NCBI GenBank assembly: GCA_025800385.1
Contig: JAOXRS010000253.1
Span: 180,328-244,327 of the forward strand
Origin: Candidatus Albibeggiatoa sp. nov. NOAA
GTDB lineage: Bacteria; Pseudomonadota; Gammaproteobacteria; Beggiatoales; Beggiatoaceae
DNA: 64,000 nt
Direction of reading: 5' to 3'
Below, piece after piece: positions 20,846 through 30,038 of the stretch. The stretch's first letter is position 1. Each line of letters begins with the position of its first letter. Under the pieces are notes generated by a model. The model was not told the DNA's origin and ran no database searches. It worked only from the letters and a program-made list of their open reading frames with translations. Both the position numbers and the translations under genes were made by a program.

Positions 20846-22678
20846 ATGAATAGTGACTCACTCACTGAAAAAAATAGTATTTTAGTTGTAGACGATACAC
20901 CAACTAACCTACAAATTTTAACGCATATTCTCACAAAACGTGGACAATATAAAGTTTATACCGCAATGAACGGGAACATGGCTTTAACTGCTGCAAGTAG
21001 AGTAATGCCTGACCTGATTCTATTAGACATTATGATGCCAGGGATGGATGGCTACCAAGTTTGTGAACACTTGAAAGCTGACACTCGAACTAAATCGATT
21101 CCTGTCATTTTTGTCAGTGCTTTGTCCGAAGTTGTAGATAAAGTCAAATCATTCAAAGCGGGTGGTGTTGATTTTATTACTAAACCTTTTCAAGCCGAAG
21201 AAGTATTGGCTCGGGTAGAAGCCCACCTAAAGGTACATAATTTACAAAAGCAGTTGGCTCTGCAAAACAAGCGATTACAAGAGTCTGAAAATAAGTATAA
21301 AAACCTATTCGATAGCGCAGCTGATGCTATTTTAGTTTATGGCTTAGAACATGATACTTTTATTGACGCAAATAATGTGGCTTGTGATTATTTAGGCTAT
21401 GATTTAGCTGAAATTCAACAGCTCTCATTAAAAGACATTGAACATGAGGATGATGAGCAAAGGTTAGTGCATTTTATTATTACACTGGTTGAACAACAAA
21501 ATAATACAGACGGTTTTGTTGAAGCGCGATGTGTACGCAGTGATGGTGATTGCTTTCCTGCTGAAATCAGTGGCCGTTTTATTCACTATAAAGACAAGTC
21601 CGCAATTTTATTGATTGCTCGAGATATTACTGAGCGTAAACAAGCAGAAATTAGGCTGCGTAATGCGAATGAAAAGTTACAATTAACTTTAGATCATTTA
21701 CAAGCGACACAGAATGAGTTAGTGCAATCGGAGAAAATGGCTTCTTTAGGGCAACTCATTGCAGGTGTTGCGCATGAGATTAAAACCCCTCTTGGCGCGA
21801 TTCGTTCCTCTGTATGCCATATTTCACAATTTTTGAGTCAGAATTTGTCTTCATTACCTGATTTTTTCCGCCAGCTTTCAGATGCTCAACATGAAGAAGT
21901 AATGATGTTACTGGCTCAAACCAATAATTTAGAAAAACCACTCTCTTCACGCGAACAACGAAAAATTCGTCGGCAATTATCCAAAGAGTTAGACGCGCAT
22001 GGTATTGAAGATACTATGACTGTTGCTGATAAGTTGGTTGATATGGGCATATATGAGCAGATAGATCACCTTATACCATTACTTAAATCTGATGAAAGTA
22101 GCAGCATGACTTTCGAAATATTGTATCAACTGACCAGTTTACAGCGTAGCTCAAAAACCATTGAAACTGCTTCAGAGCGTGCCAGTAAAATTATCTTGGC
22201 TTTAAAGAGTTTTGCACGTTACGATCATACTGGAGAAAAAGATACCGCTGATATTGTGCATGGCCTTGAAACAGTGTTGACTTTATATCATAACCAACTC
22301 AAACATGGGGTTGAAGTCATACTTAATTTTGAGGAAGTACCGCATATTAGCTGCTTTCCTGATGAGCTAAATCAAGTCTGGATGAATTTGATTCATAATG
22401 CGTTACAAGCGATGGATTATAAAGGCGTGCTTAGCGTTGATATAACTCGGCACCAAGAGTTTATAAAAATCAGTATTTCTGATACAGGTTCTGGGATTCC
22501 TAAAGAAGTTCAAGAGAAGATGTTTAAACCGTTTTTTACAACCAAACCCGCAGGTGAAGGCAGTGGCTTAGGCTTAGATATTGTGTTGAAAATTGTAGAG
22601 AAACATCAAGGCAAATTAGAGCTTGAAACTGAAGTAGGTAAAGGCACAACATTTCATATATTGCTCCCTATTACCTAA
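20846..22678 (+). CDS. REC-PAS hybrid sensor histidine kinase
   Basis: A 610-aa soluble kinase. The N-terminal receiver domain has ILVVDDTPTN and the phospho-acceptor Asp near residue 61 (LLDIMMPGMDG). A PAS domain follows (NLFDSAADAILVYG to ITERKQAE), then a coiled linker, HisKA with AHEIKTPLGAIRSS (His about 310), and HATPase with NLIHNALQAM, DTGSGIP and GSGLGLDIV. The roughly 120-residue insert between the H box and the HATPase is long and helical. There is no membrane segment. An earlier TTG exists, but ATG 20846 starts the recognisable protein. A bidirectional terminator follows. Confidence 0.92.
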   Translation: MNSDSLTEKNSILVVDDTPTNLQILTHILTKRGQYKVYTAMNGNMALTAASRVMPDLILLDIMMPGMDGYQVCEHLKADTRTKSIPVIFVSALSEVVDKVKSFKAGGVDFITKPFQAEEVLARVEAHLKVHNLQKQLALQNKRLQESENKYKNLFDSAADAILVYGLEHDTFIDANNVACDYLGYDLAEIQQLSLKDIEHEDDEQRLVHFIITLVEQQNNTDGFVEARCVRSDGDCFPAEISGRFIHYKDKSAILLIARDITERKQAEIRLRNANEKLQLTLDHLQATQNELVQSEKMASLGQLIAGVAHEIKTPLGAIRSSVCHISQFLSQNLSSLPDFFRQLSDAQHEEVMMLLAQTNNLEKPLSSREQRKIRRQLSKELDAHGIEDTMTVADKLVDMGIYEQIDHLIPLLKSDESSSMTFEILYQLTSLQRSSKTIETASERASKIILALKSFARYDHTGEKDTADIVHGLETVLTLYHNQLKHGVEVILNFEEVPHISCFPDELNQVWMNLIHNALQAMDYKGVLSVDITRHQEFIKISISDTGSGIPKEVQEKMFKPFFTTKPAGEGSGLGLDIVLKIVEKHQGKLELETEVGKGTTFHILLPIT

Positions 22679-22683
22679 ATAAA

Positions 22684-22717
22684 AAAAGAGTGCAGGCATC
22701 ATCGCTTACACTCTTTT
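22684..22717. terminator. Bidirectional rho-independent terminator
   Basis: AAAAGAGTG and CACTCTTTT form a perfect 9-bp stem. A-rich and T-rich flanks fit termination of both the kinase (+) and the small gene at 22729 (-). Confidence 0.8.
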
Positions 22718-22728
22718 CTAAAGTTAAA

Positions 22729-22908
22729 TTATAATTCACTTAATTGCTCGATAATTCGTTTTAACAATACTTCTTTACGCTTTAACATATCACGAAAATT
22801 TTTACGATCTGTATCCGCAATTTCAAAACGCAATTCAGATAGCTCACTTTCAGTCAATTCTTTGAGCATACCTTTTTCTTCATCAGTTAAATCAAGTACT
22901 AATTGCAT
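22729..22908 (-). CDS. Small conserved-looking hypothetical protein (59 aa)
   Basis: Starts at ATG 22908, behind a near-perfect ribosome site (AAGGAG, 8 nt spacing). The protein is short, charged and helical (LDLTDEEKGMLKELTESEL, then KNFRDMLKRKEVLLKRIIEQ). There is no signal or metal motif. The longer frame to 22959 lacks support. Function unknown. It lies between two hairpins, so it is probably its own short transcript. Confidence 0.75.
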   Translation of the reverse strand: MQLVLDLTDEEKGMLKELTESELSELRFEIADTDRKNFRDMLKRKEVLLKRIIEQLSEL

Positions 22909-22998
22909 GGTATTTCTCCTTTTGCAATATAGCAACAAGTCAAATTGATTTAAGCACAACTAGTAATAAGTCTACTACTTGAGGAAATTTTTTATATG

Positions 22999-23037
22999 AA
23001 CTGATAGTTTTACCTTATGGTGGCAATGCTATCAGTT
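22999..23037 (-). terminator. Strong hairpin downstream of hppA
   Basis: AACTGATAG and CTATCAGTT form a perfect 9-bp stem with a 21-nt loop, 12 nt past the hppA stop. There is no U-tract; termination or mRNA 3' protection is inferred. Confidence 0.5.
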
Positions 23038-23048
23038 CAAGGCTTTGT

Positions 23049-25097
23049 TTATAACAATGGTACGATTAATAACGCAACAATATTAATAATCTTAATCAAT
23101 GGATTTACCGCAGGGCCTGCCGTATCTTTGTACGGATCACCCACTGTATCACCCGTTACTGCTGCTTTATGCGCTTCAGAGTTTTTACCACCATGGAAAC
23201 CATCTTCTACGAATTTCTTCGCATTATCCCAAGCACCACCGCCCACAGTCATAGAAATTGCGACGAATAAGCCTGTGACAATTGTACCCATTAACATACC
23301 ACCTAATGCTTGTGGGCCTAAAAGCAAGCCAACAATCACAGGTACAACAACAGGTAATAAAGATGGAATAATCATTTCCCAAATAGCTGACTTGGTCAAC
23401 ATATCTACTGCACGGGAATAATCTGGCTTAGCCGTTTTATCCATAATGCCAGGAATTTCTTTGAATTGGCGACGGACTTCAACAACCACACTACCCGCCG
23501 CACGTCCAACAGCTTCCATTGCCATTGCTGCGAAAACGTAAGGAATCATGCCACCAATGAATAAACCAATGATGACCATAGGATCAGTTAATTCAAAAGT
23601 GAGGTGCTGACCAACTGATTCTAATTTATGCTCAAAGTCAGCGAATAAGACTAAAGCTGCTAAACCTGCTGAGCCAATTGCATAGCCTTTGGTAACCGCT
23701 TTGGTTGTGTTACCAACCGCATCAAGTGGATCAGTAATGTTACGGATTTTTTCATCTAATTCAGCCATTTCAGCCACACCACCAGCATTATCAGTGATAG
23801 GACCGTAAGCATCTAACGCAACGATGATACCTGCCATAGATAACATTGCAGTTGCTGCGATAGCAATACCGAATAAACCCGCTAAGTGATGCGCTGCAAG
23901 AATACTTAAACAAACAACAATCACAGGTGCTGCTGTTGCTTTCATAGATACGCCTAAACCTGCGATGATATTGGTTGCATGACCTGTTTCAGATGCTGCT
24001 GCAATATGTTTGACAGGAGCATATTCTGTTGAGGTGTAGTATTCAGTGATGACAACCATTGCACCTGTTAAGGCTAAACCAATTAAGGATGCAAGATAGA
24101 CATTCATAATAGGTACGACTTTATCACCAATAGTAAGTGGATCACTACCTAAAATCCAAACTGTGACAGGATAGAATGCGATACCTGCAATAGCACCTGA
24201 AATAATCAAGCCTTTGTACAACGCCCACATGATCTTGTCATCTTTAGTTGTCACAAAGAAAGTACCAATGATAGATGCGATGATAGAAACACCACCTAAT
24301 ACGAGAGGAAGTAAAACTGCTTTATTAGCTAAATCTGGAGTCGCTTGGAATGCTAAACCACCGATAAGCATAGTTGCGATGATAGTAACAGCATAAGTTT
24401 CAAATAAGTCAGCTGCCATACCTGCGCAGTCACCCACATTATCACCGACGTTATCTGCAATTACCGCTGGGTTACGCGGATCATCTTCAGGAATACCTGC
24501 TTCTACTTTACCGACTAAGTCAGCTCCAACGTCAGCACCTTTAGTGAAAATACCACCACCAAGACGGGCAAAGATTGAGATAAGAGAGCTACCAAAACCT
24601 AAGCCAATCAATGGTGCTAAATCAACAGTTGTTGTACCTTCTGGTGCAAGTGCTTGTAAAACAGCGTAATAACCTGCAACACCGAGCAAGCCTAAGCCTA
24701 CTACTAATAAACCAGTGATAGCACCACCACGGAAAGCAACAGCCAAAGCGGCATTAATACCATTATGAGCAGCTTGTGCAGTACGTACATTCGCACGAAC
24801 CGAAATATACATACCAATGTAACCAGCTAAAGCTGAACAAACAGCACCAATGATAAAACCAATGGCAGTTAAGGCATCTAATACGAAAAATAAGGCAATA
24901 GCGATGACAACCCCAACAACGGCGATCGCTGAATATTGACGATTGAGATAAGCATTCGCACCTTCCTGAATGGCTCCCGCTATCTCTTGCATTCGCTCAT
25001 TCCCTGCGGACTGACCCAAAATCCAGCTAATGGACATGCCGCCATAAACAATTGCACCCGCTGCACATAGCAAAGCTAGCATAATTTCTATGGACAT
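23049..25097 (-). CDS. hppA: Membrane-bound proton-translocating pyrophosphatase
   Basis: A 682-aa multi-span membrane enzyme that couples pyrophosphate hydrolysis to proton export or energy conservation in the inner membrane. Catalytic motifs are present: [32 protein letters not shown] and, near the C-terminus, [15 protein letters not shown]. The segment [10 protein letters not shown] has Lys where K+-dependent enzymes have Ala, which points to the K+-independent H+ type. Length is typical (650-720 aa). AAAGGAG stands before the ATG. Such pumps are common in sulfur-oxidising and phototrophic bacteria. Confidence 0.97.
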   Translation of the reverse strand: MSIEIMLALLCAAGAIVYGGMSISWILGQSAGNERMQEIAGAIQEGANAYLNRQYSAIAVVGVVIAIALFFVLDALTAIGFIIGAVCSALAGYIGMYISVRANVRTAQAAHNGINAALAVAFRGGAITGLLVVGLGLLGVAGYYAVLQALAPEGTTTVDLAPLIGLGFGSSLISIFARLGGGIFTKGADVGADLVGKVEAGIPEDDPRNPAVIADNVGDNVGDCAGMAADLFETYAVTIIATMLIGGLAFQATPDLANKAVLLPLVLGGVSIIASIIGTFFVTTKDDKIMWALYKGLIISGAIAGIAFYPVTVWILGSDPLTIGDKVVPIMNVYLASLIGLALTGAMVVITEYYTSTEYAPVKHIAAASETGHATNIIAGLGVSMKATAAPVIVVCLSILAAHHLAGLFGIAIAATAMLSMAGIIVALDAYGPITDNAGGVAEMAELDEKIRNITDPLDAVGNTTKAVTKGYAIGSAGLAALVLFADFEHKLESVGQHLTFELTDPMVIIGLFIGGMIPYVFAAMAMEAVGRAAGSVVVEVRRQFKEIPGIMDKTAKPDYSRAVDMLTKSAIWEMIIPSLLPVVVPVIVGLLLGPQALGGMLMGTIVTGLFVAISMTVGGGAWDNAKKFVEDGFHGGKNSEAHKAAVTGDTVGDPYKDTAGPAVNPLIKIINIVALLIVPLL

Positions 25098-25487
25098 AGT
25101 TTCTCCTTTGTTGTGGTTTGTTAAAAATTATTTTTTTAATTCATCTCACTGACTACTGCTTAGGTTGTATTTAATAGGGCGAATAAAAAGTATGTTGCGC
25201 TTTATAATGATTTATTGTTGTACGCAGACTATTTTTTATAGGAGTTTGGATAGTAACATAAACTCCACTAATAGTATAAAGGGATTTTATTATTACAATA
25301 CAGAAAACACAATAACGCTTATGTTATTTACTTAAAAATAGTCAGGTTAAAATAGGTGGAGCAGTATAGATGAAAATTAGAAAGGAAACTTAAAGAGAAG
25401 ATAAATCAGGAAGATAAATCTATTTATTAAGGTGAATACGTTAGATAGGGTGCATTAAGTATCTACAACCTAATACACCTAAAAAAA
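25098..25487. other. Intergenic region upstream of hppA
   Basis: About 390 bp, AT-rich. A GGAGTTT/AAACTCC stem-loop lies at 25241-25266, roughly 145 nt upstream of hppA, and may sit in its leader. I see no ORF of substance and no known riboswitch fold. Confidence 0.45.
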
Positions 25488-25997
25488 TTATGTACTACTG
25501 CTGTGAGTTAAGTTGTAATAACGTTTTTCTAGCTCTTGCTTATGCTCTAGTTCTTCATTAGCTAAGAAACGAAATAAGTCTTGGATTGGACCTACAGGTG
25601 TTTCTTCAGCTAATGCTGAATACTGCTCCATTGCAGCCTGTTCACGTCCCATTTCATATTGTAAAATGGATTCATCATCTGGTAATGCATCTAATTTAGG
25701 TGCGCGAATATAGTCTGAAAACTTATAGTCACTAGTAGGTGTTTTCACTGTATCCTGAATATGTACTCGTACATCAGCATATTGTGTTAATTGCTTAAAT
25801 AAAGCATAGTGCTGTTTCTCTTCATCAATCAACTCTTGTACCAGAGGACGTAGTCGATTGCTCACCTGTTCTTGTAAACCACCATAAAATTCATATGCAG
25901 TTTTTTCAAATGACATTGTGGTTTTCAAAACATCATCAATAGTCGTTTGGACTTTCAAGGTTTGATAGCCACCACCTTCAAGATGTTTCTTGTTCAT
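25488..25997 (-). CDS. Ferritin-like / rubrerythrin-type diiron protein
   Basis: A 169-aa helical protein with the four-helix di-iron pattern: FEKTAYEFY, LIDEEKQHYALF, MGREQAAMEQYSALAEE and LANEELEHKQELE, giving two E...ExxH ligand sets. It lacks the C-terminal rubredoxin CxxC domain of classical rubrerythrin. Likely roles are peroxide reduction or iron handling in the cytoplasm; substrate unknown. ATG 25997 is chosen with AGGGG upstream, while the frame extends 17 residues further without a better site. It stands alone, between hppA and mreC (divergent). Confidence 0.88.
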   Translation of the reverse strand: MNKKHLEGGGYQTLKVQTTIDDVLKTTMSFEKTAYEFYGGLQEQVSNRLRPLVQELIDEEKQHYALFKQLTQYADVRVHIQDTVKTPTSDYKFSDYIRAPKLDALPDDESILQYEMGREQAAMEQYSALAEETPVGPIQDLFRFLANEELEHKQELEKRYYNLTHSSST

Positions 25998-26048
25998 GAT
26001 GCTTGCCCCTTTGATTATATTAATCAAATATATGGATATTTCATACAA

Positions 26049-26381
26049 CTTTAAAGTACTTGATTGCTCATAAGCTTCAGAAATTTATCCATTCTTTTAT
26101 AGTAGGCTACAATAATTCCAGCATAAACATTTTGTTAAAATCTTAAGTCTAACAAATCTAAAATTGTGGTTTAGTGAGTTGCTTTAACAATCATTTGTAT
26201 TCTATATAAAATTGGTAAGCAGACTATATAGTCGTGATAATTTAGTGTAGCAGTGAGACTATAACATTCTATTTATAAATAGTTTTTTGAAAAAGTCAGG
26301 CCTTTATATTAAAATCATAATTGCTAATATTAACCAATTCCCTGATAATTACTTATTGTTCATTATTAATTGTTCAGGCTC
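26049..26381. other. Intergenic region with palindrome and mreC promoter
   Basis: About 330 bp. It contains the palindrome GACTATATAGTC at 26224-26235, which shares TATAGTC with the ends of the IS630 remnant at 54777. A sigma-70-like promoter lies at 26287-26315. No ORF is visible. Confidence 0.5.
26287..26315 (+). promoter_or_regulatory. Sigma-70-like promoter of mreC
   Basis: TTGAAA, 17 nt, TAAAAT: five of six matches in each box with ideal spacing, 67 nt before the mreC ATG. Confidence 0.55.
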
Positions 26382-27281
26382 ATGGACGAAGGTATAAAAC
26401 AACAGATTATTCATCCTCTATTTACACGAGGACCTTCCCCTACACTACGGTTATTCATTTTTTTCAATTTATCACTAATACTAATGATGGTTGATCACCG
26501 CTTAGGGTATTTAGAAAGTGTACGCTCTCAGCTTTCACTTATGGTCTATCCTATTCAGTATATCGTTGATTTTCCTGTTAAAGCTGGAGGATGGCTATCC
26601 GAAAGTCTACTCTCACGCGTTGAACTACTAGAGCAGAAAAGCATTCTTGAAGCTGAAAACCAGCAATTAAAACTCAAATTATTACGTTACCAAGATTTAA
26701 AAAATGAAAATGATCGTTTGCGTACTTTATTAAACTCATCAAAGCGGATCGGGGAAAAAACCTTAGTTGCAGAAATTTTATCGGTTAAAGTTGATCCATT
26801 TCGGCGTAAGTTAGCCATTGATAAAGGGAGCTATCATGGTGTATTTAAAGGGCAGGCTGTTGTTGATGCACATGGTGTAATGGGGCAAGTGATCCATGTG
26901 AATTATATGAGTAGCACAGTTTTATTGATTACTGACCCACATCATGCTTTGCCAATTGAAATTGGTCGAACAGGTGAACGAAGTATTGCTGAAGGTTTAG
27001 GGGCAGTCAATCGTTTAGCCTTGCTTTATTTAGCTAATAATGCAGATATTAAAATTGGAGATCAATTAGTGACATCAGGTTTAGGCGGTCAATTTCCTAA
27101 AGGTTATCCTGTCGGTAAAATTGTTGAAATTAATCCTGATATTGGTCAATCTTATGCACAAGTACAAGCTGTGCCTTCTGCATGGTTTGAGCGTAACCGT
27201 GAAGTGTTACTAGTATGGTCAGAGTCAGCACCCCAAACTCAGGAATTACAAACATTAGATAAGGATAATATAGCTGAATAG
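26382..27281 (+). CDS. mreC: Rod shape-determining protein MreC
   Basis: A 299-aa inner-membrane protein of the elongasome that organises lateral wall synthesis. There is one N-terminal membrane anchor (about residues 23-42), a coiled coil (VELLEQKSILEAENQQLKLK), then the periplasmic beta domain with AEILSVKVDPFRRKLAIDKG, GVMGQVIHVNYMSSTVLLITD (read as two parts) and GDQLVTSGLGGQFPKGYPVG. A TTG start lies four codons earlier; ATG 26382 is preferred, though its ribosome site is weak. Neither mreB upstream nor mreD downstream is present, unlike the usual mreBCD order. Confidence 0.95.
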   Translation: MDEGIKQQIIHPLFTRGPSPTLRLFIFFNLSLILMMVDHRLGYLESVRSQLSLMVYPIQYIVDFPVKAGGWLSESLLSRVELLEQKSILEAENQQLKLKLLRYQDLKNENDRLRTLLNSSKRIGEKTLVAEILSVKVDPFRRKLAIDKGSYHGVFKGQAVVDAHGVMGQVIHVNYMSSTVLLITDPHHALPIEIGRTGERSIAEGLGAVNRLALLYLANNADIKIGDQLVTSGLGGQFPKGYPVGKIVEINPDIGQSYAQVQAVPSAWFERNREVLLVWSESAPQTQELQTLDKDNIAE

Positions 27282-27482
27282 CTTGAAATTTTTCTACAAT
27301 AAAATCAATATAAAAAGAACATAATACATTGAAAATAAATAATATTTATATTGATTGCAAGTTTAAAGTTATATGAGATAATGATAAGATACTTTAATGA
27401 ATATTTTCAAAAATAACTTGATTATATAGCAGGCTTTGCTTTACTCTGAGACTGTCTTTTGCATAAGCTTGAGGTAGTGATA

Positions 27483-27623
27483 ATGAGATTTATTGACTGT
27501 AATAGTAGCTCTCATGGCGGGCAAGGAAGCACAGGAAATACTAAACCAAATTCAACATCTACTGACAAATTGAAAGGGACAGAAGGCGTTAATAAAGTTA
27601 AGCAAAAGCCTGTTCCCAAATAA
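27483..27623 (+). CDS. Small hypothetical ORF (46 aa)
   Basis: An ATG behind GAGG (9 nt) opens a 46-codon frame rich in Ser, Gly, Thr, Asn and Lys, with one Cys near the N-terminus and a basic end (VKQKPVPK). It has no signal peptide or known motif. It lies in an otherwise empty 410-bp gap after mreC and is followed by a hairpin. It could be a real small protein or chance; conservation is unknown. Confidence 0.35.
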   Translation: MRFIDCNSSSHGGQGSTGNTKPNSTSTDKLKGTEGVNKVKQKPVPK

Positions 27624-27636
27624 CAAAATGAACTTA

Positions 27637-27677
27637 GGATGTAATTCTTATATTAACAGTAGCTTAGAGTTACATCC
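27637..27677. terminator. Possible hairpin terminator
   Basis: GGATGTAA and TTACATCC pair, with further TCT/AGA pairing, in the gap between the 46-aa ORF and the convergent gene at 27692. No T-run follows. Confidence 0.35.
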
Positions 27678-27691
27678 ATCCAGCCAATTTA

Positions 27692-28783
27692 CTACTCTTC
27701 TGTATCAAAAAAAGATGATGAGTTACTTCGAGTTAATGCTTCGACTTCATTGATTATAGCTTGTGGACAATTTAGCTTAATAAAGTTTCTATCAGAGTCG
27801 CTAATATCTTCACTGGTTATTGCTATATCAACAATGTCATAACACTCGTCTAACATTTGTGCTTTATGTTGATCTTCCAGGTCTTCGTAACGCCGTATTA
27901 AATCAGCCAATACTGCATCATTAGGGTCAATGGCTTTTACTCGATCGATATTCACTTTTGCTCGACTAAGTGCTCGTTCTAAAGAGCTTTTTCCACTTTC
28001 TGCACTGGCTAGTGCTCTCATTGCCCACTGTGTATATTTGACTTTAATACTACGAATTGATCGACGGGCTGTATAGTTAGTTGGATCAAGCTCTAATACA
28101 CGCTGGTAACATTGGGGGGCTTCCACTTGTGATGGGCCTACCACTGTTCGACTTTTCAAAACCGAACACCACCTTAAAATTTCATCAACATCTGTCATGT
28201 TATATATGTCGTTCGTTTCTGTGCTTACATTTTCACGAGTTGCCGTTATAACACCATCAGCCCTATGGCTTAATGGATTAATAGAAGAGTATGAATTAGT
28301 TGCTTGGGATGCAACAACAGTAGATATAGGAATTTTTCCATTATCTAAAGCTGTCTCTAATCTTTGCTTTAAGCCAGCAAATAACTCTGTATCCAAGAAA
28401 GTTATTTTGGCAAGCTCCTGATTTATATCACCTTGTTGAGAGTCTTGGAATTCCTCATAGTGCTCTGCAAACTCAATAATTTTTACTTCAAGTTGGTGAA
28501 TACAACCTTTAAACTCTTCTAAATTTTGCTGTTGCCATAACTGTTCACACTGCATGACATTTTTCTGGTAAGCATACTGGTAGTGAGGAATCATACGTGT
28601 AGGCTCTTTGAGTTTGGGCGTAACCAGTAAAACTAACAAAAATGCTAATAAAGCACTGGTTAGTGGTAAACTAACAAGTAATAGAGCTTGTTGAAAAACT
28701 TCCCATGTCATTAAACCATCTTTGACATAGACTGCTTCATTGGTTTCATTTTCTACAGATTGTAATGTAGGTTGTGTCGCCAT
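27692..28783 (-). CDS. Membrane-anchored TPR-like hypothetical protein
   Basis: A 363-aa protein. After about 30 polar residues it has one hydrophobic segment (LLLVSLPLTSALLAFLLVLL, about residues 34-53), then a mainly helical soluble part with TPR-like pairs, e.g. CYQRVLELDPTNYTARRSI and RVKAIDPNDAVLADLIRRYEDL. No enzymatic motif is visible. It is divergent from the tandem thioredoxin gene with about 50 bp between starts, suggesting shared regulation. AAGG precedes the ATG. Function unknown; a scaffold role is only a guess. Confidence 0.75.
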   Translation of the reverse strand: MATQPTLQSVENETNEAVYVKDGLMTWEVFQQALLLVSLPLTSALLAFLLVLLVTPKLKEPTRMIPHYQYAYQKNVMQCEQLWQQQNLEEFKGCIHQLEVKIIEFAEHYEEFQDSQQGDINQELAKITFLDTELFAGLKQRLETALDNGKIPISTVVASQATNSYSSINPLSHRADGVITATRENVSTETNDIYNMTDVDEILRWCSVLKSRTVVGPSQVEAPQCYQRVLELDPTNYTARRSIRSIKVKYTQWAMRALASAESGKSSLERALSRAKVNIDRVKAIDPNDAVLADLIRRYEDLEDQHKAQMLDECYDIVDIAITSEDISDSDRNFIKLNCPQAIINEVEALTRSNSSSFFDTEE

Positions 28784-28835
28784 AATGAGCCTTAAATATT
28801 ACCAAACCATCTGGTTGTGGCTAGGAGTATAGTAC

Positions 28836-29927
28836 ATGCGTAGAATAATATTGCTTTGTATGACTTTAGTTTATTGTAACATCACAGTTGCCGCGAGTGA
28901 CTGGACAAAAGGAGACATGTCTACTACCTTGTCAATGGCCGAAGCCGCGGAGGAGGATGATACTGATCTGGCAAATCAGCTTATTGATGATACACCTATT
29001 AGTGAAGACTTGGAATATCCAGATTGGTTTAAATCCAGTTTTTTAGATTTAGGAGAAGATATTCAAGAAGCAAAGCAACAAAATAAATTAGGTATTATCG
29101 TTTATTTTGGTCAACAACATTGTCCATATTGTGAATATTTGTTAAAAATAAATTGGGAAGAGAAGCAAGACATTGTAGAGTACACCAAGCGTTACTTTGA
29201 TGTCATTGCGATTGATATTTGGGGGCAATTACCTGTTGTGATGCCAGATGGCACTGAAACGACAGAGCGTCAATATTCTGAAATCGAAGACACCCGCTTT
29301 ACACCTACTTTACTCTTTTATAATACAGAAGGTAAAGAAGTCTTTAGATTAAGAGGTTATTACCCTCCTTATAAGTTTAGAGCCGCTTTAGACTATGTTA
29401 TTGGTGGCTATTATGCGAAACAAAATTTTTCCGCCTATTTAGAAGATGTTGATCCACCTGAACGTTTTGATCTAGAAGGGCTTAATTCAAATTCCTTATT
29501 CACAAAGCCCCCCTATTTACTCAGCAGAACACATGCAGTCAGTGAACAAGCTCTTGTCGTGCTATTTGAGCAAGGTTTATGTCATGCCTGCGATGTTTTA
29601 CATGGCCACCATTTAAAAAAATCCAGTATTTTAAATAAATTAGCTAAAATGGATGTGGTTCAACTCGATATTTGGAGTGATACGCCACTACAAACACCCA
29701 ATGGACAAAGAATGACTGCAAGACAATGGGCAAAGAATTTGAATATATTCTATACACCCAGTTTGGTATTCTTTGATGAATCTGGGCAAGAAATTATCCG
29801 CTTAGACTCTATTACAGGATTAAATCGCTTACACAATGTGTTGCAATATGTTTTGAACGCAGATTATGAACTGTACCCCAACTATCAACAATGGCAAGCA
29901 GAGCAGCAACAACCTTGTTTTAATTAA
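28836..29927 (+). CDS. Exported protein with two thioredoxin-like domains
   Basis: A 363-aa periplasmic protein with signal peptide (ILLCMTLVYCNITVAA). There are two SoxW/thioredoxin-like domains in tandem. The first (about residues 75-200) has active site CPYC after VYFGQQH and the cis-Pro segment TRFTPTLLFYN. The second (about 235-350) has CHAC after LFEQGL and FYTPSLVFFDESG. Both domains carry a similar IDIWG/LDIWS and ...PDG/PNG insertion, so they look like an internal duplication. Likely role: thiol reduction or disulfide exchange in the periplasm, perhaps for sulfur oxidation or cytochrome c maturation. No ccm or sox gene is adjacent. Confidence 0.88.
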   Translation: MRRIILLCMTLVYCNITVAASDWTKGDMSTTLSMAEAAEEDDTDLANQLIDDTPISEDLEYPDWFKSSFLDLGEDIQEAKQQNKLGIIVYFGQQHCPYCEYLLKINWEEKQDIVEYTKRYFDVIAIDIWGQLPVVMPDGTETTERQYSEIEDTRFTPTLLFYNTEGKEVFRLRGYYPPYKFRAALDYVIGGYYAKQNFSAYLEDVDPPERFDLEGLNSNSLFTKPPYLLSRTHAVSEQALVVLFEQGLCHACDVLHGHHLKKSSILNKLAKMDVVQLDIWSDTPLQTPNGQRMTARQWAKNLNIFYTPSLVFFDESGQEIIRLDSITGLNRLHNVLQYVLNADYELYPNYQQWQAEQQQPCFN

Positions 29928-30038
29928 AAATTTTCTCATTTGTGATTCATGTAAAATACATAATACCAAGGTTTGCAATAGAAATGATATATGCTACAAA
30001 GCGAATAATCTTAAGATAAAAATTTAATGAGGTTCAGT

